From positions 266,059-330,058 of the forward strand of contig NZ_FCOT01000009.1 of the NCBI RefSeq assembly GCF_900046455.1: a stretch of 64,000 nt of DNA, in the 5' to 3' direction. The notes under the pieces were generated by a model that had not been told where the DNA came from, searched no databases, and saw nothing but the letters and a program-made list of their open reading frames with translations. Positions 35,717 through 46,730 of this stretch are shown here, piece after piece (the first letter of the stretch is position 1; each line of letters opens with the position of its first letter). This DNA is from Cellulomonas timonensis (GTDB lineage Bacteria; Actinomycetota; Actinomycetes; Actinomycetales; Cellulomonadaceae). Made by a program: the position numbers and the translations under genes.

Positions 35717-36115
35717 GGGTGCGCCTTCCTGCGGGAACGGTGTGGGAGCGGGTGGCGGTCGAGCCGGCGCGCGCACCGGCAGAAGGTGGGGGGAGCCGAA
35801 CCGGCGCGTCGAACTATACACAGTGTGTATACACGTGGCGTATAGAGGGATGGAGATCCTGTGACCGCGCGCGTTCGGCCCAGGTCGAACGCCGTCACCG
35901 CGTCGTCGCCACGCCGCTCGCACGAGAGACCGGGACCGAGACGGGCCGCGGTCGTCTGGTCACACGTGCGCGGGCTCTCCTACGCCCGGCGTCGTCCGCG
36001 AGTCACCGCGCGACGCCCGCCGCGCTCAGCAGCGCGTCGAGGTCGGCGTTCCCGGCGGGCGCAGGGGCCTCTCGGGGGAGCAGGGTGGCGCCGCCCCAGG
36101 ACGACGGTGCCCGGC
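35717..36115 (-). other. 399-bp intergenic region between the two ABC operons
   Basis: It holds the operon promoter/operator near 35814-35845. Nearer to 36116 is a stretch which, read on the minus strand at 36003-36109, gives SWGGATLLPREAPAPAGNADL and ends in DALLSAAGVAR before a stop. That resembles a real protein tail without a start, so it may be a gene remnant. No complete gene is supported. Confidence 0.4.
35814..35845 (-). promoter_or_regulatory. Operator array and -10 box of the lipoprotein/ABC operon
   Basis: TATACACA and TGTGTATA form a perfect 8-bp dyad with one central base (35815-35831). A second, looser dyad of TATAC and GTATA follows toward 35844. On the coding strand TATAGT (35813-35818) is a near-consensus -10 with no good -35, and the dyad covers it, as expected for repression by a GntR- or PadR-like factor. 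No such regulator is visible here. Confidence 0.6.
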
Positions 36116-37326
36116 TCAGTAGCGGATGGCGTCGATGACCTTGACGCGGACCGCCACGGTCGCCGGGATGAGCCCCGCAAGCGCGCCGACCCCGGTGGCG
36201 CAGGCCATGCCGATCATGGCCGCGGAGAGCGGGAACGGCGGCATGTCCTCGATGCCGCCGCCGAAGACCCGCTCGACGGGGATGTTCTTGATGATCGCGA
36301 CGGCGATGACGACGCCGACCAGGCCCGCCACGACTGTGGCGACCACCGACTCCATGAGCACCCCGAAGAACACCCGGCCCGAGGTCGCGCCGAAGCTGCG
36401 CCGGATGCCGATCTCCCGGATGCGGTGCCGCACGGTCACCAGCGCGATGTTCACCAGCCCGAGCCCGCCGAGCAGCAGCGCGAACCCGCCGACGCCCAGC
36501 ACGACCCACTTGGTGGCGCTGTCCAGGGCGTTGTAGTACTCGTTCGGGTAGACGTTGACGTCGTAGCCCGGCAAGAGCGCCATGAGGTCGCGGGTGATGA
36601 GCGGCTGCAGTTCTTCGGCCATCTCCGGGGGCACCCACATCCGCAGCTCAGGGGGCCCGTACCCCTCGTTGGAGGCGGTCCAGCGGTTGACGTGGTCGGT
36701 CAAGGCGTAGGCGGCCGGGGGCTCCTGGTCCCAACTGCTCGCGTAGACGCCGATCACCTCGGCGCGCACCGGAGTGGGTCCGCCGAGGACGATGGTCGGG
36801 TGCGTGTCGAGGGCGGGCTCGCCCAGGGCCTTCCAGAACGTCTCGTTGACGACGACCGCCGGGGCGAGGCGCTCCACGTCGCTGTCGGCGAACCAGCGCC
36901 CGTCAGTGGTCTGGAACCTGTTGATCACCCCGAAGGCGGGGTCGACGACCTGCAGCTGGACCATCTGCGTGCCGGTGGGGAAGCGGAACGGCGCCTGCCC
37001 CCATCCCACGCGGGACCAGTGCTCGATGCCGTACTGCTCGACCACCCGCGTGTAGGCGGCCTCGAACACCGCGGGGTCGGGGGTGGTGGAGGTCGTCGCG
37101 ACCATGTCGCCCGACCACCTCTGGTAGGCGGTGGCCATCAGCGTCACGTCGCGGCCGTTGTACCGCTCGGCCTGCTCACGGAAGGCCTGGTTCATCATCT
37201 GCACGGCGGCCGTGATGCCGGTGATGGCGGTGACGGCGACGGCCACGCCGATGAGCGCGAGCAGCACCCGCAGCTTGTGGATGCGCAGCTCGTCCCACGC
37301 CTCGACCAGGGTGCTGACGATGCCGC

Positions 37327-37330
<4 letters not shown>
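36116..37330 (-). CDS. MacB-type ABC permease of the second transporter, Gly291 allele
   Basis: A 404-residue MacB/FtsX-like permease. The first span follows a short leader (KLRVLLALIGVAVAVTAITGITAAV). A large extracytoplasmic domain (about 45-270) carries AERYNGRDVTLMATAYQ and VVVNETFWKALGEP. Three C-terminal spans include GGLGLVNIALVTVRHRIREIGIRRSFGATSG. This arm has the expected Gly at position 291 in the GGLGLVN motif; the mirrored copy has Arg there. The start overlaps the ATPase stop (ATGA). It is the last gene of a three-gene exporter unit lying between galK and the lipoprotein operon. Confidence 0.92.
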
Positions 37331-38099
<769 letters not shown>

Positions 38100-38103
<4 letters not shown>

Positions 38104-39131
38104 GCCTGGCACGTCGCGTAGTCGGCGCCGGGCTGGTCGCAGGGCAGGTTCACGGTGTCGCCGACGGGCACGAACTGCAGGACCTTGTCACCGGTGGCCA
38201 GGCCCTCGGTGATCTGGACGTTCTCCCCGTCGGTCAGGCCGAGCTTGACGGCGCGCTTCTCGGAGGCGCCGTCGGGCAGCACGATCCACACGTTGCCCTC
38301 CTGCACGGAGCCCTGCACCGCGGTGACGGGCACGACGAGCGCGTCGGCGGCGGTGCCGTTGACGACCTCCAGATCGGCGCCGAGGCCCGGGAACGCGGTG
38401 ACTCCCGCGGGCACCGCGCAGGTGATGGCGCCCGTGGCGGCCGCCTGGCCGCCGTTGTCGCTGCCCGACTGGTTGGCGTCGGCGCCGGCCTGGGCGGCGG
38501 CGCCGATCTTCAGCCCGGTGCAGGCGAACGGCGCCGGGCCGCCCTTGAGCGTGACCTGGGCCTCGGTGGGCGCGCCGAGCAGCCGGTACTGCTGCTCGGG
38601 GGTGAGTGTGCCGGACACGGACAGCGTCCCGGGGGCCACGGAGCCGATCGCGTCGCCGACGGACACGATCTGGTCCTTGAGCGCCGTGAGCGTCAGCGTC
38701 CCGGCGGTGGCGGCCTTGACCGTCTCGCGCTTGATCTTCGGCTTGTTCTCCGTGACCGTCTGCTCGCCGGTCTCGGGGTTGGTGGTGACGGTGGGCTCGA
38801 CGGGCGTCTCGAGCAGGATCTCGAGGATCGGGGTGTCGACCTCGACCTGCTGGCCGTGGGCGGCCAGCAGCTTCGACACCGTGCCTGCCATGGTCGCCTT
38901 GACGGGCGTCGCCGGATCGGAGACCACCGATCCCTGCACCGTCACCGTGTTGGTGATCGTCGCGGTGGACACCTCGGCGTGCATCTCGTTGACCTGCGCG
39001 GACGGCACGAGGCTGTCATCGGCCTGGGACAGGTCCGCGCCCGAGAACGCCATCTTGACCAGGGCGAGCGCGATCACCGCCCACAGGATGAGGCGGATGG
39101 TCGGGAAGATGATCCTGCGGGTGACCCCCAC
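38100..39131 (-). CDS. HlyD/MacA-like adaptor of the second MacB-type unit
   Basis: A 343-residue membrane-anchored adaptor. The N-terminal span is [17 protein letters not shown]. Lipoyl-like beta segments follow ([41 protein letters not shown]), then a short hairpin with [16 protein letters not shown] in place of a long coiled coil, a second lipoyl half ([25 protein letters not shown]), and a C-terminal barrel ([22 protein letters not shown]). It lacks the peptidoglycan-binding domain of the neighbouring system. GTG 39131 is chosen for its GAGGAG site at 39140-39145; the frame is open to 39167. Confidence 0.85.
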
Positions 39132-39249
39132 GGTGCGGCTCCTCGCGTCATGGCTGATAGGGCGCACGGGGCGCTTCGCCGCACACCGTACCGAGTGCCT
39201 GTGACGTGGGGATCAGACCAGGGGATGACCTGCGGGTGGATATGCGCCG
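39132..39249 (-). promoter_or_regulatory. Promoter region of the second MacB-type unit
   Basis: In the 118-bp gap after galK, the minus strand carries TACGGT (39186-39191) as a possible -10 box and GAGGAG next to the GTG start. No terminator hairpin for galK is evident, so read-through from galTK is possible. Confidence 0.35.
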
Positions 39250-40485
39250 TCAGTTGGCGGGCCCGGCCGCCGTCGCGACGAGGAAGGCCGGCGGGGTGAG
39301 CCCGCGCACGGCGAACGCCTGCGCCACGGCCTGCTCGACCTGGCCGACCTGGTCCCGCTCGACGAGCGCGATGGCCGAGCCGCCGAACCCGCCGCCGGTC
39401 ATCCGGGCGCCCCACGCGCCGGCCTCCCGTGCAGCCTCCACCGCGACGTCGAGCTCGAGGCAGGACACCTCGTAGTCGTCGCGCAGCGAGGTGTGCGACG
39501 CGTCCAGCAGCGGCCCGCACTCGCGGACCCGGCCCGCGTCGAGCAACGCGACGAGCGCCTCGACGCGCGCGATCTCCGTCACGACGTGCCGCACGCGCCG
39601 CACGGCTGTCGCGGGATCGTCCGACGCCTCCGTGAGTCGGTCGAGCGCGGTGGCGAGGCCCGCGCCCGGCGCCACCTCGCGTAGTGACTGGACGCCCAGC
39701 ACACGCGCCGCGTCGTCGCACGTGGCCCGGCGGGCGGCGTACTGCCCGTCCACCAGGGCGTGCTCGGCGCGGGTGTCCACGACCAGCAGGGCGAGCCCGA
39801 ACGCGTCCAGGTCGAAGGGCACGTGGCGCACCGACGAGTCGAGGCAGTCGAGCAGCAGCGCGTGGCCCTCCCGGGAGCGCAGCGACGCCGACTGGTCCAT
39901 GCCCCCGGTGGGCGCCCCGGCGATCTCGTTCTCGGCGCGGACGCACGCGGCGGCGAGCACTGTGCGGCCCGCGTCGTCGGGCTCGGCGGCGGTCCCGGCG
40001 CGCCCCAGGTCGAACACGTCGTCCAGGGCGACGGCGACGGCGGCCTCCAACGCGGCCGACGACGACAGCCCGGCGCCGTACGGAACGCAGGAGTCGACCA
40101 CCGCGTCGAAGCCGCGCACCGGCAGGCCTTGTGCGGCCAGGGCCCACGCGACGCCCGCGACGTAGGCCGGCCACCCCTCGACGGCGCCGGGTGCCACATC
40201 GGCCAGGCGCACCTCGCGGAGGCCGTCGGGCTCCTGCGCTGAGGCCAGGCGGATCAGGTCGTCCTGTCGGGGGCGCAGCGCTAGGTAGGTGCGGTGCGGC
40301 AGGCCGATGGGCAGGCACAGCCCGCCGTTGTAGTCGGTGTGCTCCCCGATGAGGTTCACCCGGCCGGGCGCCGACCACGTGCCGGGCTCGGGGCCATCGA
40401 ACCCGAAGGCCGCCGCGAAGGCCTGTCGCACGCGGGCCTCGCCCTCGGGGCGGGTCCAGGCGTCGATCTGGGTGACGGCGCTCAT
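39250..40485 (-). CDS. galK: Galactokinase
   Basis: Phosphorylates galactose to galactose-1-phosphate (Leloir pathway). The 411 residues show the galactokinase signature PGRVNLIGEHTDYNGGLCLPIGL, the GHMP ATP loop PYGAGLSSSAALEAAVAVAL, catalytic Asp region GAPTGGMDQSASL, and MTGGGFGGSAIALV near the C-terminus. The ATG overlaps the stop of galT (ATGA), giving a galT-galK operon. In this arm its partner galT is cut off at the palindrome axis. Confidence 0.96.
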   Translation of the reverse strand: MSAVTQIDAWTRPEGEARVRQAFAAAFGFDGPEPGTWSAPGRVNLIGEHTDYNGGLCLPIGLPHRTYLALRPRQDDLIRLASAQEPDGLREVRLADVAPGAVEGWPAYVAGVAWALAAQGLPVRGFDAVVDSCVPYGAGLSSSAALEAAVAVALDDVFDLGRAGTAAEPDDAGRTVLAAACVRAENEIAGAPTGGMDQSASLRSREGHALLLDCLDSSVRHVPFDLDAFGLALLVVDTRAEHALVDGQYAARRATCDDAARVLGVQSLREVAPGAGLATALDRLTEASDDPATAVRRVRHVVTEIARVEALVALLDAGRVRECGPLLDASHTSLRDDYEVSCLELDVAVEAAREAGAWGARMTGGGFGGSAIALVERDQVGQVEQAVAQAFAVRGLTPPAFLVATAAGPAN

Positions 40486-41222
40486 CGGGCCACCTCCTGC
40501 AGCCGGGCGGCGATCCGCTCGGGGGTCGTGTCGCTGATCCAGGCGGCCATGCCGGACTCGACGCCGGCGAGGTACTTGAGCTTGCCGGGCGCGCGCAGCA
40601 CGGAGAAGACCTGCAGGTGCAGCCTGCCCAGCTCGCGGCCCTCGCCGACGACTGCCTGATGCCAGCCGGAGATGTACGGCAACGGGATCTGCTCGCCGTC
40701 CGGCCCCACGAAGAACTTGTCGAGCCGGCGCAGCAGCTCCAGGTACGCCGTCGCCAGGTCGTCGCGCTCCGCGTCGTCGAGCTGTGGCAGGTCCAGCACG
40801 TCGCGGTTGGGCGCGAGGTGCACCTCCACCGGCCACCGGGACGCGGCGGGCACGTATGCGGTCCAGTGCTCCGTCTCCAGCACGACGCGGACACCGGCCT
40901 TCCGCTCGGCGTCGAGGATGTCGCGGTGCAGGTTGCGGCCGGTGCGCGCGTGGTGGGCGGCTGCCTGGCGCTGCATGGCCTGCGTGCGGGGGGTCACGAA
41001 CGGGAACGCGTACACCTGCCCGTGCGGATGCGGCAGGGTGACGCCGATCTCCTTGCCGCGGTTCTCGAAGCAGAACACCTGCTCGATGCCGGGCAGCGCG
41101 GACAACTCGCGGGTGCGGTCCGCCCAGGCCTCGATGATCGTGCGCATCCGCGTGGGGCTCACCGCGGCCAGGCTGCTGGAGTGGTCGGAGCTGAAGCAGA
41201 CGACCTCGCAGCGCCCGGCGGC
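40482..41222 (-). pseudogene. galT: galT fragment truncated at the palindrome axis (left copy)
   Basis: The C-terminal 246 codons of galactose-1-phosphate uridylyltransferase. Present are AGRCEVVCFSSDHSSSLA, FENRGKEIGVTLPHPHGQVYA with the catalytic HPHGQ histidine triad, and GWHQAVVGEGRELGRLHLQVFS with the second metal/substrate site. Roughly the first 90-100 residues of the family are missing, including the N-terminal domain segment, because the sequence turns into its own complement at 41223/41224. Read back through the axis, the frame hits a stop within about 30 bases. A GTG at 41162 could still start a 226-residue remnant. Confidence 0.9.
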
Positions 41223-41233
41223 CGGCCGCCGGG
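41214..41233. repeat. Axis of the giant palindrome
   Basis: CCCGGCGGCCGGCCGCCGGG is perfectly self-complementary around 41223/41224, and perfect symmetry continues outward with no spacer. The native galT sequence on one side may have offered a short GC-rich inverted repeat here that promoted template switching. Confidence 0.95.
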
Positions 41234-41965
41234 CGCTGCGAGGTCGTCTGCTTCAGCTCCGACCACTCCAGCAGCCTGGCCGCGGTGAGCCCCACGCGGA
41301 TGCGCACGATCATCGAGGCCTGGGCGGACCGCACCCGCGAGTTGTCCGCGCTGCCCGGCATCGAGCAGGTGTTCTGCTTCGAGAACCGCGGCAAGGAGAT
41401 CGGCGTCACCCTGCCGCATCCGCACGGGCAGGTGTACGCGTTCCCGTTCGTGACCCCCCGCACGCAGGCCATGCAGCGCCAGGCAGCCGCCCACCACGCG
41501 CGCACCGGCCGCAACCTGCACCGCGACATCCTCGACGCCGAGCGGAAGGCCGGTGTCCGCGTCGTGCTGGAGACGGAGCACTGGACCGCATACGTGCCCG
41601 CCGCGTCCCGGTGGCCGGTGGAGGTGCACCTCGCGCCCAACCGCGACGTGCTGGACCTGCCACAGCTCGACGACGCGGAGCGCGACGACCTGGCGACGGC
41701 GTACCTGGAGCTGCTGCGCCGGCTCGACAAGTTCTTCGTGGGGCCGGACGGCGAGCAGATCCCGTTGCCGTACATCTCCGGCTGGCATCAGGCAGTCGTC
41801 GGCGAGGGCCGCGAGCTGGGCAGGCTGCACCTGCAGGTCTTCTCCGTGCTGCGCGCGCCCGGCAAGCTCAAGTACCTCGCCGGCGTCGAGTCCGGCATGG
41901 CCGCCTGGATCAGCGACACGACCCCCGAGCGGATCGCCGCCCGGCTGCAGGAGGTGGCCCGATGA
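41225..41965 (+). pseudogene. galT: galT fragment truncated at the palindrome axis (right copy)
   Basis: Mirror of the left fragment: 246 codons of galactose-1-phosphate uridylyltransferase beginning PAAGRCEVVCF and retaining the HPHGQ active site at the FENRGKEIGVTLPHPHG block. GTG 41285 is the first possible start and would give a 226-residue protein. No intact galT exists in the window, so one must lie elsewhere if the Leloir pathway works. The stop overlaps the galK ATG. Confidence 0.9.
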
Positions 41966-43197
41966 GCGCCGTCACCCAGATCGACGCCTGGACCCGCCCC
42001 GAGGGCGAGGCCCGCGTGCGACAGGCCTTCGCGGCGGCCTTCGGGTTCGATGGCCCCGAGCCCGGCACGTGGTCGGCGCCCGGCCGGGTGAACCTCATCG
42101 GGGAGCACACCGACTACAACGGCGGGCTGTGCCTGCCCATCGGCCTGCCGCACCGCACCTACCTAGCGCTGCGCCCCCGACAGGACGACCTGATCCGCCT
42201 GGCCTCAGCGCAGGAGCCCGACGGCCTCCGCGAGGTGCGCCTGGCCGATGTGGCACCCGGCGCCGTCGAGGGGTGGCCGGCCTACGTCGCGGGCGTCGCG
42301 TGGGCCCTGGCCGCACAAGGCCTGCCGGTGCGCGGCTTCGACGCGGTGGTCGACTCCTGCGTTCCGTACGGCGCCGGGCTGTCGTCGTCGGCCGCGTTGG
42401 AGGCCGCCGTCGCCGTCGCCCTGGACGACGTGTTCGACCTGGGGCGCGCCGGGACCGCCGCCGAGCCCGACGACGCGGGCCGCACAGTGCTCGCCGCCGC
42501 GTGCGTCCGCGCCGAGAACGAGATCGCCGGGGCGCCCACCGGGGGCATGGACCAGTCGGCGTCGCTGCGCTCCCGGGAGGGCCACGCGCTGCTGCTCGAC
42601 TGCCTCGACTCGTCGGTGCGCCACGTGCCCTTCGACCTGGACGCGTTCGGGCTCGCCCTGCTGGTCGTGGACACCCGCGCCGAGCACGCCCTGGTGGACG
42701 GGCAGTACGCCGCCCGCCGGGCCACGTGCGACGACGCGGCGCGTGTGCTGGGCGTCCAGTCACTACGCGAGGTGGCGCCGGGCGCGGGCCTCGCCACCGC
42801 GCTCGACCGACTCACGGAGGCGTCGGACGATCCCGCGACAGCCGTGCGGCGCGTGCGGCACGTCGTGACGGAGATCGCGCGCGTCGAGGCGCTCGTCGCG
42901 TTGCTCGACGCGGGCCGGGTCCGCGAGTGCGGGCCGCTGCTGGACGCGTCGCACACCTCGCTGCGCGACGACTACGAGGTGTCCTGCCTCGAGCTCGACG
43001 TCGCGGTGGAGGCTGCACGGGAGGCCGGCGCGTGGGGCGCCCGGATGACCGGCGGCGGGTTCGGCGGCTCGGCCATCGCGCTCGTCGAGCGGGACCAGGT
43101 CGGCCAGGTCGAGCAGGCCGTGGCGCAGGCGTTCGCCGTGCGCGGGCTCACCCCGCCGGCCTTCCTCGTCGCGACGGCGGCCGGGCCCGCCAACTGA
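41962..43197 (+). CDS. galK: Galactokinase (mirror copy)
   Basis: A 411-residue galactokinase identical to the left-arm gene, here on the plus strand. The GHMP-kinase signatures GRVNLIGEHTDYNGG near residue 36, PYGAGLSSSAALEA and the C-terminal MTGGGFGGSAI are all present. It begins within the end of the galT fragment and runs 118 bp short of the adaptor gene of the MacB-type exporter. Whether this second copy exists in the cell depends on the palindrome being real. Confidence 0.93.
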   Translation: MSAVTQIDAWTRPEGEARVRQAFAAAFGFDGPEPGTWSAPGRVNLIGEHTDYNGGLCLPIGLPHRTYLALRPRQDDLIRLASAQEPDGLREVRLADVAPGAVEGWPAYVAGVAWALAAQGLPVRGFDAVVDSCVPYGAGLSSSAALEAAVAVALDDVFDLGRAGTAAEPDDAGRTVLAAACVRAENEIAGAPTGGMDQSASLRSREGHALLLDCLDSSVRHVPFDLDAFGLALLVVDTRAEHALVDGQYAARRATCDDAARVLGVQSLREVAPGAGLATALDRLTEASDDPATAVRRVRHVVTEIARVEALVALLDAGRVRECGPLLDASHTSLRDDYEVSCLELDVAVEAAREAGAWGARMTGGGFGGSAIALVERDQVGQVEQAVAQAFAVRGLTPPAFLVATAAGPAN

Positions 43198-43315
43198 CGG
43201 CGCATATCCACCCGCAGGTCATCCCCTGGTCTGATCCCCACGTCACAGGCACTCGGTACGGTGTGCGGCGAAGCGCCCCGTGCGCCCTATCAGCCATGAC
43301 GCGAGGAGCCGCACC

Positions 43316-44343
43316 GTGGGGGTCACCCGCAGGATCATCTTCCCGACCATCCGCCTCATCCTGTGGGCGGTGATCGCGCTCGCCCTGGTCAAGATGGCGT
43401 TCTCGGGCGCGGACCTGTCCCAGGCCGATGACAGCCTCGTGCCGTCCGCGCAGGTCAACGAGATGCACGCCGAGGTGTCCACCGCGACGATCACCAACAC
43501 GGTGACGGTGCAGGGATCGGTGGTCTCCGATCCGGCGACGCCCGTCAAGGCGACCATGGCAGGCACGGTGTCGAAGCTGCTGGCCGCCCACGGCCAGCAG
43601 GTCGAGGTCGACACCCCGATCCTCGAGATCCTGCTCGAGACGCCCGTCGAGCCCACCGTCACCACCAACCCCGAGACCGGCGAGCAGACGGTCACGGAGA
43701 ACAAGCCGAAGATCAAGCGCGAGACGGTCAAGGCCGCCACCGCCGGGACGCTGACGCTCACGGCGCTCAAGGACCAGATCGTGTCCGTCGGCGACGCGAT
43801 CGGCTCCGTGGCCCCCGGGACGCTGTCCGTGTCCGGCACACTCACCCCCGAGCAGCAGTACCGGCTGCTCGGCGCGCCCACCGAGGCCCAGGTCACGCTC
43901 AAGGGCGGCCCGGCGCCGTTCGCCTGCACCGGGCTGAAGATCGGCGCCGCCGCCCAGGCCGGCGCCGACGCCAACCAGTCGGGCAGCGACAACGGCGGCC
44001 AGGCGGCCGCCACGGGCGCCATCACCTGCGCGGTGCCCGCGGGAGTCACCGCGTTCCCGGGCCTCGGCGCCGATCTGGAGGTCGTCAACGGCACCGCCGC
44101 CGACGCGCTCGTCGTGCCCGTCACCGCGGTGCAGGGCTCCGTGCAGGAGGGCAACGTGTGGATCGTGCTGCCCGACGGCGCCTCCGAGAAGCGCGCCGTC
44201 AAGCTCGGCCTGACCGACGGGGAGAACGTCCAGATCACCGAGGGCCTGGCCACCGGTGACAAGGTCCTGCAGTTCGTGCCCGTCGGCGACACCGTGAACC
44301 TGCCCTGCGACCAGCCCGGCGCCGACTACGCGACGTGCCAGGC

Positions 44344-44347
<4 letters not shown>
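43316..44347 (+). CDS. HlyD/MacA-like adaptor of the second MacB-type unit (mirror copy)
   Basis: A 343-residue membrane-anchored periplasm-side adaptor, same as the left copy. One N-terminal span precedes two lipoyl-like halves and a C-terminal barrel. Two cysteine pairs lie in [17 protein letters not shown] and [18 protein letters not shown] 43316 follows GAGGAG at 43302-43307. It is translationally coupled to the ATPase gene through ATGA. Confidence 0.83.
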
Positions 44348-45116
<769 letters not shown>

Positions 45117-45120
<4 letters not shown>

Positions 45121-46331
45121 GCGGCATCGTCAGCACCCTGGTCGAGGCGTGGGACGAGCTGCGCATCCACAAGCTGCGGGTGCTGCTCGCGCTCATCGGC
45201 GTGGCCGTCGCCGTCACCGCCATCACCGGCATCACGGCCGCCGTGCAGATGATGAACCAGGCCTTCCGTGAGCAGGCCGAGCGGTACAACGGCCGCGACG
45301 TGACGCTGATGGCCACCGCCTACCAGAGGTGGTCGGGCGACATGGTCGCGACGACCTCCACCACCCCCGACCCCGCGGTGTTCGAGGCCGCCTACACGCG
45401 GGTGGTCGAGCAGTACGGCATCGAGCACTGGTCCCGCGTGGGATGGGGGCAGGCGCCGTTCCGCTTCCCCACCGGCACGCAGATGGTCCAGCTGCAGGTC
45501 GTCGACCCCGCCTTCGGGGTGATCAACAGGTTCCAGACCACTGACGGGCGCTGGTTCGCCGACAGCGACGTGGAGCGCCTCGCCCCGGCGGTCGTCGTCA
45601 ACGAGACGTTCTGGAAGGCCCTGGGCGAGCCCGCCCTCGACACGCACCCGACCATCGTCCTCGGCGGACCCACTCCGGTGCGCGCCGAGGTGATCGGCGT
45701 CTACGCGAGCAGTTGGGACCAGGAGCCCCCGGCCGCCTACGCCTTGACCGACCACGTCAACCGCTGGACCGCCTCCAACGAGGGGTACGGGCCCCCTGAG
45801 CTGCGGATGTGGGTGCCCCCGGAGATGGCCGAAGAACTGCAGCCGCTCATCACCCGCGACCTCATGGCGCTCTTGCCGGGCTACGACGTCAACGTCTACC
45901 CGAACGAGTACTACAACGCCCTGGACAGCGCCACCAAGTGGGTCGTGCTGGGCGTCGGCGGGTTCGCGCTGCTGCTCGGCGGGCTCCGGCTGGTGAACAT
46001 CGCGCTGGTGACCGTGCGGCACCGCATCCGGGAGATCGGCATCCGGCGCAGCTTCGGCGCGACCTCGGGCCGGGTGTTCTTCGGGGTGCTCATGGAGTCG
46101 GTGGTCGCCACAGTCGTGGCGGGCCTGGTCGGCGTCGTCATCGCCGTCGCGATCATCAAGAACATCCCCGTCGAGCGGGTCTTCGGCGGCGGCATCGAGG
46201 ACATGCCGCCGTTCCCGCTCTCCGCGGCCATGATCGGCATGGCCTGCGCCACCGGGGTCGGCGCGCTTGCGGGGCTCATCCCGGCGACCGTGGCGGTCCG
46301 CGTCAAGGTCATCGACGCCATCCGCTACTGA
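45117..46331 (+). CDS. MacB-type ABC permease, Arg291 allele (mirror copy)
   Basis: A 404-residue MacB/FtsX-like permease equal to the left copy except for codon 291, which is CGG (Arg) instead of GGG (Gly) because base 45987 is C. The change turns GGLGLVNIAL into GGLRLVNIAL in the second membrane span, at a Gly that MacB relatives keep. It therefore looks like a sequencing error or a damaging mutation rather than the ancestral state. This is the only base by which I could tell the arms apart. Confidence 0.9.
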
Positions 46332-46730
46332 GCCGGGCACCGTCGTCCTGGGGCGGCGCCACCCTGCTCCCCCGAGAGGCCCCTGCGCCCGCCGGGAACG
46401 CCGACCTCGACGCGCTGCTGAGCGCGGCGGGCGTCGCGCGGTGACTCGCGGACGACGCCGGGCGTAGGAGAGCCCGCGCACGTGTGACCAGACGACCGCG
46501 GCCCGTCTCGGTCCCGGTCTCTCGTGCGAGCGGCGTGGCGACGACGCGGTGACGGCGTTCGACCTGGGCCGAACGCGCGCGGTCACAGGATCTCCATCCC
46601 TCTATACGCCACGTGTATACACACTGTGTATAGTTCGACGCGCCGGTTCGGCTCCCCCCACCTTCTGCCGGTGCGCGCGCCGGCTCGACCGCCACCCGCT
46701 CCCACACCGTTCCCGCAGGAAGGCGCACCC
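46332..46730 (+). other. 399-bp intergenic region between the two ABC operons (mirror copy)
   Basis: Contains the possible gene-tail remnant ending in LDALLSAAGVAR with a stop at 46442-46444, then the operator array at 46602-46633 and the lipoprotein leader. No complete gene is seen on either strand; the long open frames here have no recognisable domains. Confidence 0.4.
46602..46634 (+). promoter_or_regulatory. Operator array and -10 box of the lipoprotein/ABC operon (mirror copy)
   Basis: CTATACGCCACGTGTATAC (46602-46620) runs into the perfect dyad TATACACACTGTGTATA (46616-46632), which overlaps TATAGT (46629-46634), a near-consensus -10. Start of transcription is expected about 46641, leaving a roughly 90-nt leader before the ATG at 46731. 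Confidence 0.6.

Noticed and set aside
39250-43197. Two 841-codon open frames crossing the axis on opposite strands (39250-41775 and 40672-43197)
   Set aside because: They join galK to an antisense frame of galT through the palindrome and exist only because the sequence folds back on itself; no protein homology spans the junction.
39074-43373. 606-codon frames overlapping galT/galK on both strands (39074-40894 and 41553-43373)
   Set aside because: Arg/Pro/Gly-rich shadow frames of galT and galK, typical of high-GC DNA.
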